Source: JAGWRA01 sp035534615
GTDB taxonomy: Bacteria; Acidobacteriota; Vicinamibacteria; Vicinamibacterales; CAVVIG01
Reading direction: 5' to 3'
DNA: 64,000 nucleotides
Assembly: GCA_035534615.1 (NCBI GenBank)
Contig: DATLRO010000101.1
Coordinates: 1 to 64,000 of the forward strand
Shown piece by piece: positions 26,639 through 37,298 of this stretch. A program made the translations under genes and the position numbers. The first letter of the stretch is position 1. Every line of letters starts with the position of its first letter. The notes under the pieces are model-generated. The model saw only the letters and a program-made list of their open reading frames with translations. It did not search any database and was not told the DNA's origin.

Positions 26639-29338
26639 CTATTCGTGTCTCAAGGCGACAACCGGATCGACGCGCGCCGCACGGCGCGCCGGGATCAGGC
26701 AAGCGAGCAGGGCCGCCAGAATCAGGACGACGGATGCCACGAGAAGCACGGCGGGGTCGGTTGGCGAAACGTTGACGAGCTGTGATTTCAGGACCGGATT
26801 GACGGCCAGCGACGCCGCCAGGCCGATGCCCAGGCCGATGCCCACGGGCAGCAGGCCCTGTCGGAGCACCAGCGCGACGACGTCCCGGGCCGTCGCGCCG
26901 ATCGCCATCCGCACGCCGATCTCCTGTGTGCGTCCGCTCACCGCATGCGCGACCACGGCATACAAGCCGATGAAGGCCAGCAGCAGCGCGATCGCGCCAA
27001 AGATCAGGAACAGGACGGTATTCGTGCCGGTCCTCCAGTATCGGGTCGCCGCCAGACGGTCGGTCAAGCTGAAGGGACCAAGCCAGATTGGCAGATCGGG
27101 ATCCAGCCTCTGGATCTCGCGCCGAACCTCGGATCCAAGACTGCCGGGAGGCACGCGGGTGCGCATGAGCACCCACACGCCGGCTGCCGGCCTCTGCCGG
27201 TACGGCAGGTACACGAGCGGGTCGAACGTGCGCCGGCTGCGACCGGGATCGTTCTGCGCGATATTCGGCGCGACGCCGACGACCGTCAACCACGAGCCGG
27301 GCGTGGTGCCGTCAAAGAGTCGAAGGCGCCTGCCGAGCGGATTCCCTCCTGGCCACTCTTGGCTCGCGAACCGCTGGTTCACAATCACCACCGGCATCGT
27401 CGAGGGGCCATCGAAACCGTTGAACGGACGGCCGGAAAGGAGCGAGGCACCGAGCAGGCGGAAGTAGTCGCCACTGATGACCAGCGCAGACACTGCCGGC
27501 CGGCGTTGCGCATCGACGGGCGGAGCTCCGGCCAGCTCGTAGTATGGCCGTCTCGGAGAGCCCCACGTCGGAAGCGCATCGGTCACGGCCACGGACTCCA
27601 CGCCCGGAATCGCGTCGAGATGCCTCCGGAGCCGATCGAAAAAGGCCACCTTCGACTCGGCATCGGAGTACCGGCCGTCAGGCAGGTTCAGAAGCATCGT
27701 GAGGATGTTGTCCGTGTTCACGCCGAGATCGGCCGTGTAGATCTGCAGGAAACTTCGGATCATCACCCCCGCACCGGCGAGCAGCACGACGGCCAGCGCC
27801 ACTTCGGCAATCACGAGCGTCGCGGACAGATGCTTCCCGCGCCTCCCGCCGCCGGCGCTGCGGCCCCCATCCTTCAACGTGGCGTTGAGGTCGAGCTTCG
27901 AGAGCCGGAGCGCCGGCGTCAGCCCGAACAACACCCCGGTGCCCAGCGAGATCGCCGTGAGGTACGCCAGGACGCGGGTATCCATCGCGTAGTCGAACAG
28001 GTGATCCGACCACGACGAGGTCGGCGGATTGGCCGCCAGGGCATAGGCGTGCACGCCCCAGCGGGCCAGCCACCAGCCGAGACACCCGCCCGCGGCCGAC
28101 AGCAGGACGCTCTCGACGAGTAGCTGCCGCACGATCCGCCACCGCCCGGCTCCCAATGCCATGCGGACCGAGATCTCGCGCGATCGACTGAGTGATCGGG
28201 CCAGCAGGAGATTGGCGAGATTGACGCAGGCGATGAGGAGCACGAAGCCCACGGCAGCCCACATCGCGCCATAGATCGCAGTCGCATCGCGCCTGACGAA
28301 GAACTCGCTGAATGTCAGCGGGCTCGGGACCCAGCCCTCATTCGTCCGTGGATGGGCAGTCGCCAGCCGGTGCCCGATCGTGGTGAGCTCTGCGCGCGCC
28401 CCGTCGAAGGTGGCGCCATCGGCCAGACGGCCGAAGGCGAACCAGAGGTTGCGGGCTTCGCGCTTCTGGAGCTCGGCGGTCCCGGTTGGCGTGAAGGCCG
28501 CGCTCGACACGAGCGGTACCCAGAGATCCTGGTCCTGCGGGAAAAAGAACCCCTGGGGCATGACGCCGATCACCGTCGTCGGCGTGTCATCGATCCTGAT
28601 CGTCCGACCGACGATGGCCGGATCCTTTCCGTACCGGCGCTCCCAGAACGCGTAGCTGAGGATCGCGACCGGAGGGGCGCCTGGCTGATCATCGGCCGCC
28701 GTGAAGTCCCGTCCGAGCACCGGCTTCACGCCCAGCAGGCTGAAGCCGTTGGCCGTGATCCTGGTGGCGTCGTACGCCTCCCCGAACCCGTTCCTGTCTC
28801 GGAGCGTGAACTTCCAGTCGGCGACGGCGCCCATCGCGTCGAACGATGTCGCCTGCGCCCGCCAGTCTTCGAAATCCGGATACGAGACACAACAACCGCC
28901 TCCTTGTCCGTTCTTCTGAGTGCCGATGTAGAGGATGCGGTTGTTCCCGTTGACCAGTCCGAATCCCTTGAAGAGGAGGGCGTTCGCCACGGTGAAGACT
29001 GCCGCGTTGACGCCGATCCCGAGCGCGAGCATCGCGACGGCTACGGCGGTGAAGCCTGGGCTGCGTCGCAGGGAGCCGAGGCTGAAGCGCACGTCCTGCA
29101 CGATCCCGTCGAGCCACGGCAGCCCGCGGCGATCGCGATACGCTTCCTTCGTCACGTCGACGCCGCCCAGTTTCAGCACCGCGGCGCGCCGCGCCTCGTC
29201 CGGCGTCATCCCCCCGCGCAGGTTGTCGTCGATGTGCAGCTGCAGGTGGCTCGCGAGCTCGTCGGCGAGATCATCGTCCCGGCGCGAACCGGTCACCGAG
29301 CCGACAAGACGCAGCACCCATGCCCGCACACGACGCAT
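26639..29338 (-). CDS. MacB/FtsX-type duplicated ABC permease (acidobacterial ADOP family)
   Basis: Inner-membrane permease of 899 residues without its own ATPase. An N-terminal ~80-residue helical region (DDDLADELASHLQLHIDDNL, TPDEARRAAVLKLGG) is the cytoplasmic extension typical of this family. TM1 (FTAVAVAMLALGIGVNAAVF) leads into a MacB-like periplasmic domain. Helix groups at about residues 365-470 (RSLSRSREISVRMALGAGRW) and 780-890 (GRTQEIGVRMAIGATARDVV) are the two FtsX domains. A second periplasmic domain lies between them. ATG at 29338 has GGAG 6 nt upstream. The PadR regulator gene is directly upstream. No ABC ATPase gene is near, consistent with the orphan label. The function is not established; MacB relatives couple ATP hydrolysis to periplasmic work. 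Confidence 0.92.
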   Translation of the reverse strand: MRRVRAWVLRLVGSVTGSRRDDDLADELASHLQLHIDDNLRGGMTPDEARRAAVLKLGGVDVTKEAYRDRRGLPWLDGIVQDVRFSLGSLRRSPGFTAVAVAMLALGIGVNAAVFTVANALLFKGFGLVNGNNRILYIGTQKNGQGGGCCVSYPDFEDWRAQATSFDAMGAVADWKFTLRDRNGFGEAYDATRITANGFSLLGVKPVLGRDFTAADDQPGAPPVAILSYAFWERRYGKDPAIVGRTIRIDDTPTTVIGVMPQGFFFPQDQDLWVPLVSSAAFTPTGTAELQKREARNLWFAFGRLADGATFDGARAELTTIGHRLATAHPRTNEGWVPSPLTFSEFFVRRDATAIYGAMWAAVGFVLLIACVNLANLLLARSLSRSREISVRMALGAGRWRIVRQLLVESVLLSAAGGCLGWWLARWGVHAYALAANPPTSSWSDHLFDYAMDTRVLAYLTAISLGTGVLFGLTPALRLSKLDLNATLKDGGRSAGGGRRGKHLSATLVIAEVALAVVLLAGAGVMIRSFLQIYTADLGVNTDNILTMLLNLPDGRYSDAESKVAFFDRLRRHLDAIPGVESVAVTDALPTWGSPRRPYYELAGAPPVDAQRRPAVSALVISGDYFRLLGASLLSGRPFNGFDGPSTMPVVIVNQRFASQEWPGGNPLGRRLRLFDGTTPGSWLTVVGVAPNIAQNDPGRSRRTFDPLVYLPYRQRPAAGVWVLMRTRVPPGSLGSEVRREIQRLDPDLPIWLGPFSLTDRLAATRYWRTGTNTVLFLIFGAIALLLAFIGLYAVVAHAVSGRTQEIGVRMAIGATARDVVALVLRQGLLPVGIGLGIGLAASLAVNPVLKSQLVNVSPTDPAVLLVASVVLILAALLACLIPARRAARVDPVVALRHE

Positions 29339-29531
29339 GTGGATCTCCGATTCCAGTCTCTTCGGACTACGGGCCAGAGTTCCGCAGTCCTTCTACGTTC
29401 TTCACAGCGGATGGGGCCCCTGCCCCCATCCGCGCGCGCGAGGCGGCTCGGCTGCGCCTCGCTCCCCTCCGGCGCATCGCGCGGGCCGCAGGCGCTGCGG
29501 TCTTCTTGGGCCCCTACCGCCCGCCTATCGC

Positions 29532-29870
29532 CTACGACGATTCTCCCGTCAGGAACCGCTCCAGAATCGCCGTCATCTGCGCCCATTCTTCCGTCTGCTT
29601 CCGGAGCTGACGCCGCCCCGCCGAGGTCAGCCGGTAGAACTTCGCCCGCCGGTTGTTGTCCGACACGCCCCATTCAGACGTGACGTACCCTTCCTGCTCC
29701 AGCTTCAACAGCGCCGGATACAGCGTGCCGTAGTTGACGACGAGCTGCTGGCCGCTGGTCTGTTCGATCCGCCGGGCCAGCCCGTAGCCGTGCAGCGGCC
29801 CCAGCGTCTCGAGCGTCCGCAGCACCATCAGCGCCAGCGTTCCCTGCCACACATCGGTCTTGTCGCCCAC
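29532..29870 (-). CDS. PadR-family transcriptional regulator
   Basis: Short PadR-type winged-helix repressor, 112 residues. The domain starts GTLALMVLRTLETLGPLHGY and continues ARRIEQTSGQQLVVNYGTLY, PALLKLEQEGYVTSEWG and NNRRAKFYRLTSAGRRQL, all standard PadR signatures. GTG at 29870 has GGAG 6 nt upstream. It is followed by the ADOP permease on the same strand after 193 bp. Such PadR-permease pairs are very common in Acidobacteriota. An inverted repeat overlapping its ribosome-binding site suggests autoregulation. The inducer is unknown. Confidence 0.95.
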   Translation of the reverse strand: MGDKTDVWQGTLALMVLRTLETLGPLHGYGLARRIEQTSGQQLVVNYGTLYPALLKLEQEGYVTSEWGVSDNNRRAKFYRLTSAGRRQLRKQTEEWAQMTAILERFLTGESS

Positions 29871-29877
29871 GGCTCAC

Positions 29878-29932
29878 TCCTATTGGATCGCAATAGGACG
29901 GTAGCACATGGTTGTATGGGGAAGCAATAGGA
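29878..29932 (-). promoter_or_regulatory. Inverted repeat and extra half-site before padR (likely autoregulatory operator)
   Basis: TCCTATTG (29878-29885) and CAATAGGA (29891-29898) form a perfect 8-bp dyad with a 5-bp centre. A third CAATAGGA lies at 29925-29932. On the coding strand the near arm contains the Shine-Dalgarno AGGA of padR. The element could therefore act as a repressor site or, if transcribed, as a hairpin hiding the ribosome site. Confidence 0.6.
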
Positions 29933-30100
29933 ACGAAGAACGAGGGGATTCTGGGTACGGATTCGGGATTGGGAGAGACGGGCTCGGGCTTGCGAACTCG
30001 GGGCTCCGCGCCCGGGAACAGCGCTTGCGGCAGGAGAGAGGGCGCCGGCGCAGGAAGCACCGACACCCTCTCAATTCTTCAATTCTTCACTTCCCCATTC

Positions 30101-33100
30101 TCACTTCTCACCTCTCCCCGCCTCCATCACCGGCTCCACCCCGCTCCGCTTCAGCAGGTCGTTGAACTGCTGCACCTGCTGCTGCAGCGAGGTCAGCGTC
30201 GCCTTCCGCTGCGTCCAGGTCGCGTCGAGGTCGCTGGCGCGCCCGGTCAGCGCCGCCGTGACCGGCGGATCGTTGGCGTCCACCGAGCGGAAGAGGAACG
30301 TGTACTGGTCCATCAGCTCCGGCGGGAAATTGATGACGTCCTGGAACGTCTTCCGCTGCGGCTGCACGATGCCGTCGACCCACTGGTCGATCTGCGCCTC
30401 GAGCTTCTTTCCCGCGTCGGCAATCGCCGTCGCGTGCGCCGACTGGCTCGTCCGGGTCAGGATGCCGGCGACCTGCGTCCGGACGTCCCGCATCGAGGCC
30501 GCGGCCGCCGCGATCTCGTCGATGCGCGCCGCCAGCCGGGCGAGCAGCGCCTGCTGGCCGGCGAAATCGGCCGCCGTCAGCGTCGTCCGCGGATCGGGCC
30601 GCACGATGAGCGGCTGCGTGAGCGTCCTGCCTTCGGCCGCCAGCCGGACCTCGTAGGCGCCGGGCGCCAGCGCGTACCCCTCGAGCCCGTCGCCCGGCAT
30701 GATGCCCGGCACGCCGCGCAGACTGTCGCCGCGCAGATCCCAGACGAACCGGTTCATGCCGGCTTTGGCCGGCAGCACCTCGGGCTTCGGCGCCCCCCCG
30801 GTCGGCTCGAACCCGTGCCCGCGGGGCTCCGCTGCCGCCTCGCTCGAGAACGACCGGACGACCTTGCCGTCCTGCAGGATCTCCAGCGTGACCGGCGAAC
30901 CGGCCTTCGGCGCCTGCGGCAGCTCGTAGTCGATGATGGCGCCGATCGGCGGATTCGTCCCCGTGCCGTGTCCGCCCGGCCGGCCGTCGAGCACGCGCAG
31001 CGCCGGCGCCGGCTTGAACAGGGAGACCCCCGCGCCCGCCACCGCAGCGGTGAGCTGACGGAGCGGGCTGAGGTCGTCCAGAATCCAGAACGCCCGGCCC
31101 TGGGTCGACGCCAGCAGGTCGTCGCCGTGCACCATCAGGTCGGTCACCGGGACGACCGGGAAGTTCAGCTGGAGGCTCTGCCAGTGCGCGCCGTCGTCGA
31201 ACGACACGTCGACGCCGGTGTTGGTGCCGGCGTACAGCAGGCCCTTCCGCACCGGATCCTCCCGCACGACGCGCACGATGTCGTGCGGCGCGAGCCCGTT
31301 CACAATCGACGTCCACGTCTTGCCGTAGTCGGTCGTCCTGAAGACGTGGGGGGCATCGTCGCCCCATTTGAAGCCGGTCGCCGCAATGTAGGCCGTACCC
31401 GGCGTCTCGGGCGAGACGTCGATCGCCTTGATCTGCGTCTTCTCGATCCCGGGCGGCGTGACGTTCTGCCACGTCTTGCCGCCGTCGCGCGTCAGGTGCA
31501 CCAGGCCATCGTCACTGCCGACCCACAGCGTGTCGACGTTGCGGGGCGACGGCGCGATGTACAGGATCGTGTTGTAGACCTCGCCGCCCGCCCCCTCGTT
31601 GGTGATTGGGCCGCCGCCCGGCCCCTGCGTCTTCTTGTCGTTGCGGGTCAGGTCCGGGCTGATGACCGTCCAGGTCTGACCGCCGTTCTCGGTCCGGAAC
31701 ACGACGTTGCCGCCCAGATAGACGATGTTCGGGTTGACCGGCGATTCGACCACCGGGGTGTTCCAGTTGAACCGGTACTTCTGCTCGTTCGAACGGGCGC
31801 CGAGCCCCTGCGCGGGGTACGGCATGATGACGCGATCGAGCTTCGTGTCGCGATCGAAGACGTCCACCATCCCCTGGTAGCAGGTCGCGTACAGGTCGCG
31901 CGGACTCTTCGGGTTGAACGCCACCGACGCGCTCTCGCAGCCGCCGAACGTGAACCAGTCCGGCCGGCTGATGCCGTCGCCGAAGCTGCGGCTCGCGATC
32001 CCGACGGTGGTATTGTCCTGCTGGCCGCCGTACAGGTAGTACGGAAACCGGTCGTCCGCGTTGACCCGGTAGAACTGCCCCGTCGGTTGGTTGTTCTCGG
32101 TCGACCAGCTCCGGCCGCCGTCGAAGGTGATCGCGGCGCCGCCGTCGTTGGCGTTGATCATGTTGAGGTCGTTGTGCGGATTGATCCACAGCGCGTGATT
32201 GTCGCCGTGCGCCTGGTCGACGCGCTGGAACGTGCGTCCGCCGTCGATCGACCGCAGCAGCGGGGCGTTGATCACGTAGACCGTGTTCGGGTTCTGCGGA
32301 TCGGCCGTCACCTGCGTGTAGTACCAGGCGCGCGCCCGCGTGACCCGGTTGCCGCTCGTCCGCGTCCAGGTCCTCCCGCCGTTGTCCGATCGGTACACGC
32401 CCCCCTTGTCCGCCTCGATGTTCGCCCACACCCGCTGCGGATCGGCCGGCGACACGGCAATCCCGATCTTCCCCATGATGCCGGTCGGCAGACCGTCGGT
32501 CAGCTTCGTCCACGTGTCGCCGCCGTCGGTCGTCTTGTAGATGCCGCTGCCCGGACCGCCGCTCCGGATCTCCCACGGCAGCCGCTGGTGATCCCAGTAG
32601 GCCGCATAGATGATGCGCGGGTTCGACGGGTCCATGCTGAGCTGCGACACGCCGGCCGTGTCGCTGACGTGATGGACCAGCGTCCACGTCTTCCCGCCGT
32701 TCAGGCTCCGGTAGACGCCCCGCTCGGGCGTCGACATCCAGGGGTTGCCCTGCGCCCCCACGTACACGACGTCGGGGTTCGTCGGACTCACCACGATCGA
32801 CGAGATGCGCATCGTCTTGTCGAGCCCGATGTGCGTCCACGTCGCCCCCGCATCGGTCGACTTGTAGACGCCGTCGCCGTCCGACGTCGCCACGCCGCGG
32901 ACCGCCGGCTCCCCCATCCCGACGTACACGACGTTCGGATCGGAGGCCGCGACCGCGATGGCGCCGACCGATCCCGTGTGGAAGAAGCCGTCCGAGACGT
33001 TCTTCCAGGTGATGCCGGCATCCACCGTCTTCCAGACGCCGCCGCCCGCGCTGCCCATGTAGTAGACGCGCGGATTCGACGGGACGCCGGCCACGGCCGA

Positions 33101-33292
33101 GGCGCGCCCCCCGCGGAACGGCCCGATGTTCCGCCAGTGCAGAGCCTGGTACAGGTCGGGCTTGAACGGGCTGACGCTCGCCGGCTGGGCCGTGGGCGTC
33201 CGTCCGCTCGCCAGCAGGATGCCGAACGCGACCAGCGGGACCGCGGCCGCCCGCAGCCATCGCAATGGCGGGTGGAAGCTTCGTCGCAGCAT
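30101..33292 (-). CDS. Secreted sortilin/VPS10-like BNR-propeller protein (paralogue)
   Basis: Exported protein of 1063 residues with the same build as the 23422-26478 product: signal peptide (AAAVPLVAFGILLASG), then many BNR/Asp-box blades (GVWKTVDAGITWKNV, GVYKSTDAGATWTHIG, GVYRSLNGGKTWTLV, GIYKTTDGGDTWTKL, FRTENGGQTWTVI, HLTRDGGKTWQNV). The C-terminal part has a fibronectin-like beta section (GAYEVRLAAEGRTLTQPLIV) and a helical tail. ATG at 33292 is chosen because GGAGG lies 7 nt upstream and the signal peptide starts there; an upstream ATG at 33349 lacks both. No catalytic site is evident, so it is described by fold only. Confidence 0.85.
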   Translation of the reverse strand: MLRRSFHPPLRWLRAAAVPLVAFGILLASGRTPTAQPASVSPFKPDLYQALHWRNIGPFRGGRASAVAGVPSNPRVYYMGSAGGGVWKTVDAGITWKNVSDGFFHTGSVGAIAVAASDPNVVYVGMGEPAVRGVATSDGDGVYKSTDAGATWTHIGLDKTMRISSIVVSPTNPDVVYVGAQGNPWMSTPERGVYRSLNGGKTWTLVHHVSDTAGVSQLSMDPSNPRIIYAAYWDHQRLPWEIRSGGPGSGIYKTTDGGDTWTKLTDGLPTGIMGKIGIAVSPADPQRVWANIEADKGGVYRSDNGGRTWTRTSGNRVTRARAWYYTQVTADPQNPNTVYVINAPLLRSIDGGRTFQRVDQAHGDNHALWINPHNDLNMINANDGGAAITFDGGRSWSTENNQPTGQFYRVNADDRFPYYLYGGQQDNTTVGIASRSFGDGISRPDWFTFGGCESASVAFNPKSPRDLYATCYQGMVDVFDRDTKLDRVIMPYPAQGLGARSNEQKYRFNWNTPVVESPVNPNIVYLGGNVVFRTENGGQTWTVISPDLTRNDKKTQGPGGGPITNEGAGGEVYNTILYIAPSPRNVDTLWVGSDDGLVHLTRDGGKTWQNVTPPGIEKTQIKAIDVSPETPGTAYIAATGFKWGDDAPHVFRTTDYGKTWTSIVNGLAPHDIVRVVREDPVRKGLLYAGTNTGVDVSFDDGAHWQSLQLNFPVVPVTDLMVHGDDLLASTQGRAFWILDDLSPLRQLTAAVAGAGVSLFKPAPALRVLDGRPGGHGTGTNPPIGAIIDYELPQAPKAGSPVTLEILQDGKVVRSFSSEAAAEPRGHGFEPTGGAPKPEVLPAKAGMNRFVWDLRGDSLRGVPGIMPGDGLEGYALAPGAYEVRLAAEGRTLTQPLIVRPDPRTTLTAADFAGQQALLARLAARIDEIAAAAASMRDVRTQVAGILTRTSQSAHATAIADAGKKLEAQIDQWVDGIVQPQRKTFQDVINFPPELMDQYTFLFRSVDANDPPVTAALTGRASDLDATWTQRKATLTSLQQQVQQFNDLLKRSGVEPVMEAGRGEK

Positions 33293-33461
33293 GAGTGATC
33301 CTCCGGAAAAATTCCCGGCCGTCCGCGAAGCGGACAGCAGCGTTCGCACGACGTCGGCGGATGTGACGCAGGCGCCGACTCTGGGCAGGTTGTCGGGGGA
33401 GAGCGAGCAAGAAGCAGGCCAGTGCCGTCACGCGGCCTGGCGCCCAGCGGCTCGATCCAAC

Positions 33462-34379
33462 TCAGCCGCGATCCGCGCTCCGGATGCGCACGGCTCGCGG
33501 GTGGACGCGCCCGACGAGACAGTGGCCGCCGAGGACCGACTCGCCGTCGACGTGAAACCACAGCGGCGTCGCCCCTTCGATGGCGACCTCGCGGACGGGG
33601 ATCATCCTCACGTCCGCGCCGGCGGTCAGTCCGCCCGCCAGCATGCCGCACGCGCGCCACAGCCCGGCCATCCGCGAGGGCGGCGCGAACACGACCAGGT
33701 CCAGCCGGCCGTCGTCGATGCGCGCCGCAGGGGCCACGCGGACGCCGTTGCCGAACTGCGACGAATTGGCCAGCGTGACGAAGAACGCCCGGTGTCTGCC
33801 GAGCGATGCCCCGTCGGCCGTCAGCGCGTAGGTCGCCGGGGCGTAGGCGAAGGACTCGCGCAGCACGAGCCCGGCATAGGTGGCGAGGCCGCGCCTGGCG
33901 TTCGGCCCGCGCGCGTTGAAGCGCCGCGCGACATGGGCATCGAAGCCGACGCCCGCCACGTTGACGAACAGCCGCCCGCCCAGCTCGCCGGCATCGATGG
34001 TGCGCTCGGGCGCCTCGAGCGCGGCGGCCAGCGCCCGCGCGGGATCCGGATCGATCCGCAGGTCGCGCGCCAGGCCGTTGCCCGATCCGGCCGGCACGAT
34101 GGCGAGGGCCGCCGGCCCGAAGGCGACGGCGGCGGCCACCTCGTTCACCGTCCCGTCCCCGCCCCAGGCGATCACGAGCCGGGAGCCGGCGGCCACGGCG
34201 TCACGCGCCCGCTCGAGCCCCTCGCCCTGGCCGGACGTGACGTACACGTCGGCCCGCTCCCCGTGCGCGGCGATGACCTCGGCGGCGAGTCCGCTGCGGC
34301 GGCGGATCTCGTCGTCCGTCACGAGCGAGCCGGCCATCGGGTTGATGATGACGGTGATCGAGCCGGAAGTGGCGGCCAT
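33462..34379 (-). CDS. Diacylglycerol/lipid kinase family protein (YegS-like)
   Basis: Cytosolic or membrane-associated lipid kinase of 305 residues. The DAGK catalytic fold starts ITVIINPMAGSL. The nucleotide motif WGGDGTVNEVAAAV and the second glycine motif VPAGSGNGLARDL are intact. The C-terminal beta domain carries NVAGVGFDAHVARRF and ANSSQFGNGVRVAP, then DGRLDLVVF, as in YegS/DgkB. The start ATG at 34379 overlaps the stop of the rhomboid gene by one base, so the two are translationally coupled. The lipid substrate is not known. Confidence 0.92.
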   Translation of the reverse strand: MAATSGSITVIINPMAGSLVTDDEIRRRSGLAAEVIAAHGERADVYVTSGQGEGLERARDAVAAGSRLVIAWGGDGTVNEVAAAVAFGPAALAIVPAGSGNGLARDLRIDPDPARALAAALEAPERTIDAGELGGRLFVNVAGVGFDAHVARRFNARGPNARRGLATYAGLVLRESFAYAPATYALTADGASLGRHRAFFVTLANSSQFGNGVRVAPAARIDDGRLDLVVFAPPSRMAGLWRACGMLAGGLTAGADVRMIPVREVAIEGATPLWFHVDGESVLGGHCLVGRVHPRAVRIRSADRG

Positions 34380-35248
34380 CAGACCAGAGACAGGATGTGA
34401 ACGACAGAGGCCGCCACGGCGAGCAAGGTCACCGCCAGGCAGCCAACGGCGACGATTACATGATCGACCCCTTCCCGCTTCGAAGGGGCGAGCACCATCG
34501 ATGCAAGATAACCGCCGACGAAGCCACCCAGGTGCGCGTAGTTGTCTACCCCGGGCATGATCAGGCCGAAGACGAAGAGAATGACGGCCCACCGGAACGC
34601 CTCGCGCTGGACCGCGCTGCCGCCGCCGTGGCGGCCGTAGCAGACCAGCGCGCCAAGCAAGCCGAAGATCGCCGCCGAGGCACCGATCGTGATCTGCGCG
34701 CCGCGGAGAAAGAACGGGATGCCCGGGCCGGCCATGTACAGCCCGGCCGCGGAGCTGAGCGCGAATCCGAACACCCCGGCGACCGTATAGATGATGATGG
34801 TGCGCGCCGTGCCGTAGATCTCGTCCACGGACGGCCCGATCTCCCACACCCAGAACATGTTGAACCCGATGTGCAGCAGGCTGCCGTGCAGCCAGCTCGC
34901 GCTCAGCACGCTCAACCAGTTGCCGAGGCGGAACACGGGAAAGGAGCCTGCGGCCCCGAGCAGGATCAGACTGCGCGAGCTCGGCGCCAGGATGCCGAAG
35001 ATGCCGCTCATGCCGATCTGCTCGCCCATGCCGAGCGTGGCGACCAGGCTGAGAATGTAGAGAAGGACGCAGCCCCCGATGACGAGCTGCACGAAGCCCA
35101 GCCTGGCGCCGAACTGGCGGAACAGCGGCGCGAAGCCCCACATGCCGGGGTTCGGCCGGCCGCAGTTGTAGCAGCGATTGTCGCGCACGCCGACCAGCAG
35201 CCCGCAGGAGGGACAGACCACCGACCCGGTCTTCTGACGCCTGAGCAT
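34379..35248 (-). CDS. Rhomboid-family intramembrane serine protease with N-terminal zinc ribbon
   Basis: Membrane protease of 289 residues. The N terminus carries a small zinc ribbon, CPSCG (12-16) and CYNCG (26-30). Six to seven helices follow. The catalytic serine is S191 in TIGASAAIFG and the catalytic histidine is H239 in NYAHLGGFVGG. The oxyanion motif HGSLLHIGFN (121-130) is also present, so the enzyme looks active. ATG at 35248 is preferred to 35284 because the upstream part lies in a GC-rich repeat; neither has a good ribosome site. It overlaps the lipid-kinase gene by one base. The substrate is unknown. Confidence 0.92.
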   Translation of the reverse strand: MLRRQKTGSVVCPSCGLLVGVRDNRCYNCGRPNPGMWGFAPLFRQFGARLGFVQLVIGGCVLLYILSLVATLGMGEQIGMSGIFGILAPSSRSLILLGAAGSFPVFRLGNWLSVLSASWLHGSLLHIGFNMFWVWEIGPSVDEIYGTARTIIIYTVAGVFGFALSSAAGLYMAGPGIPFFLRGAQITIGASAAIFGLLGALVCYGRHGGGSAVQREAFRWAVILFVFGLIMPGVDNYAHLGGFVGGYLASMVLAPSKREGVDHVIVAVGCLAVTLLAVAASVVHILSLV

Positions 35249-35257
35249 ATCTTGGAC

Positions 35258-35282
35258 GGGGCTCCGCCCCGGACCCCGGCTC
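35258..35282. repeat. 25-bp GC-rich REP-like repeat, copy 2
   Basis: Identical over 25 bp to 8533-8557 (begins GGGGCTCCGCCCCGGACCCC). It lies just upstream of the rhomboid start and downstream of the bipA stop. It is followed by a low-complexity run of CGCTCGC-type units, partly shared with copy 1. Confidence 0.7.
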
Positions 35283-35388
35283 ACTTCACTCGCTCGCCTC
35301 GCGCGGCTCGCGCCGCTCCGTTCGCGGGCCCGCCGTGCGGGCCGCCGGGCGGCGCCCGGCCACGAGGATGGGGCTTCGGGACGGTATT

Positions 35389-37227
<1,839 letters not shown>

Positions 37228-37298
37228 CCTCCCAGTATAGCTGAGGGGGGGCCGGAGCGGGGGATTCACGACCGGGCCGCCGCCGGCCCGACGCGCGA

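Noticed and set aside
29407..29433. 10-bp hairpin between padR and the permease gene
   Set aside because: A perfect stem (GCGGATGGGG arms) but no U-tract, and it lies inside a likely two-gene unit; function cannot be assigned.
29912..33298. Long plus-strand open frame opposite the second BNR exoprotein
   Set aside because: Arg/Val/Pro-rich shadow of the real gene; no start signal and no motifs.
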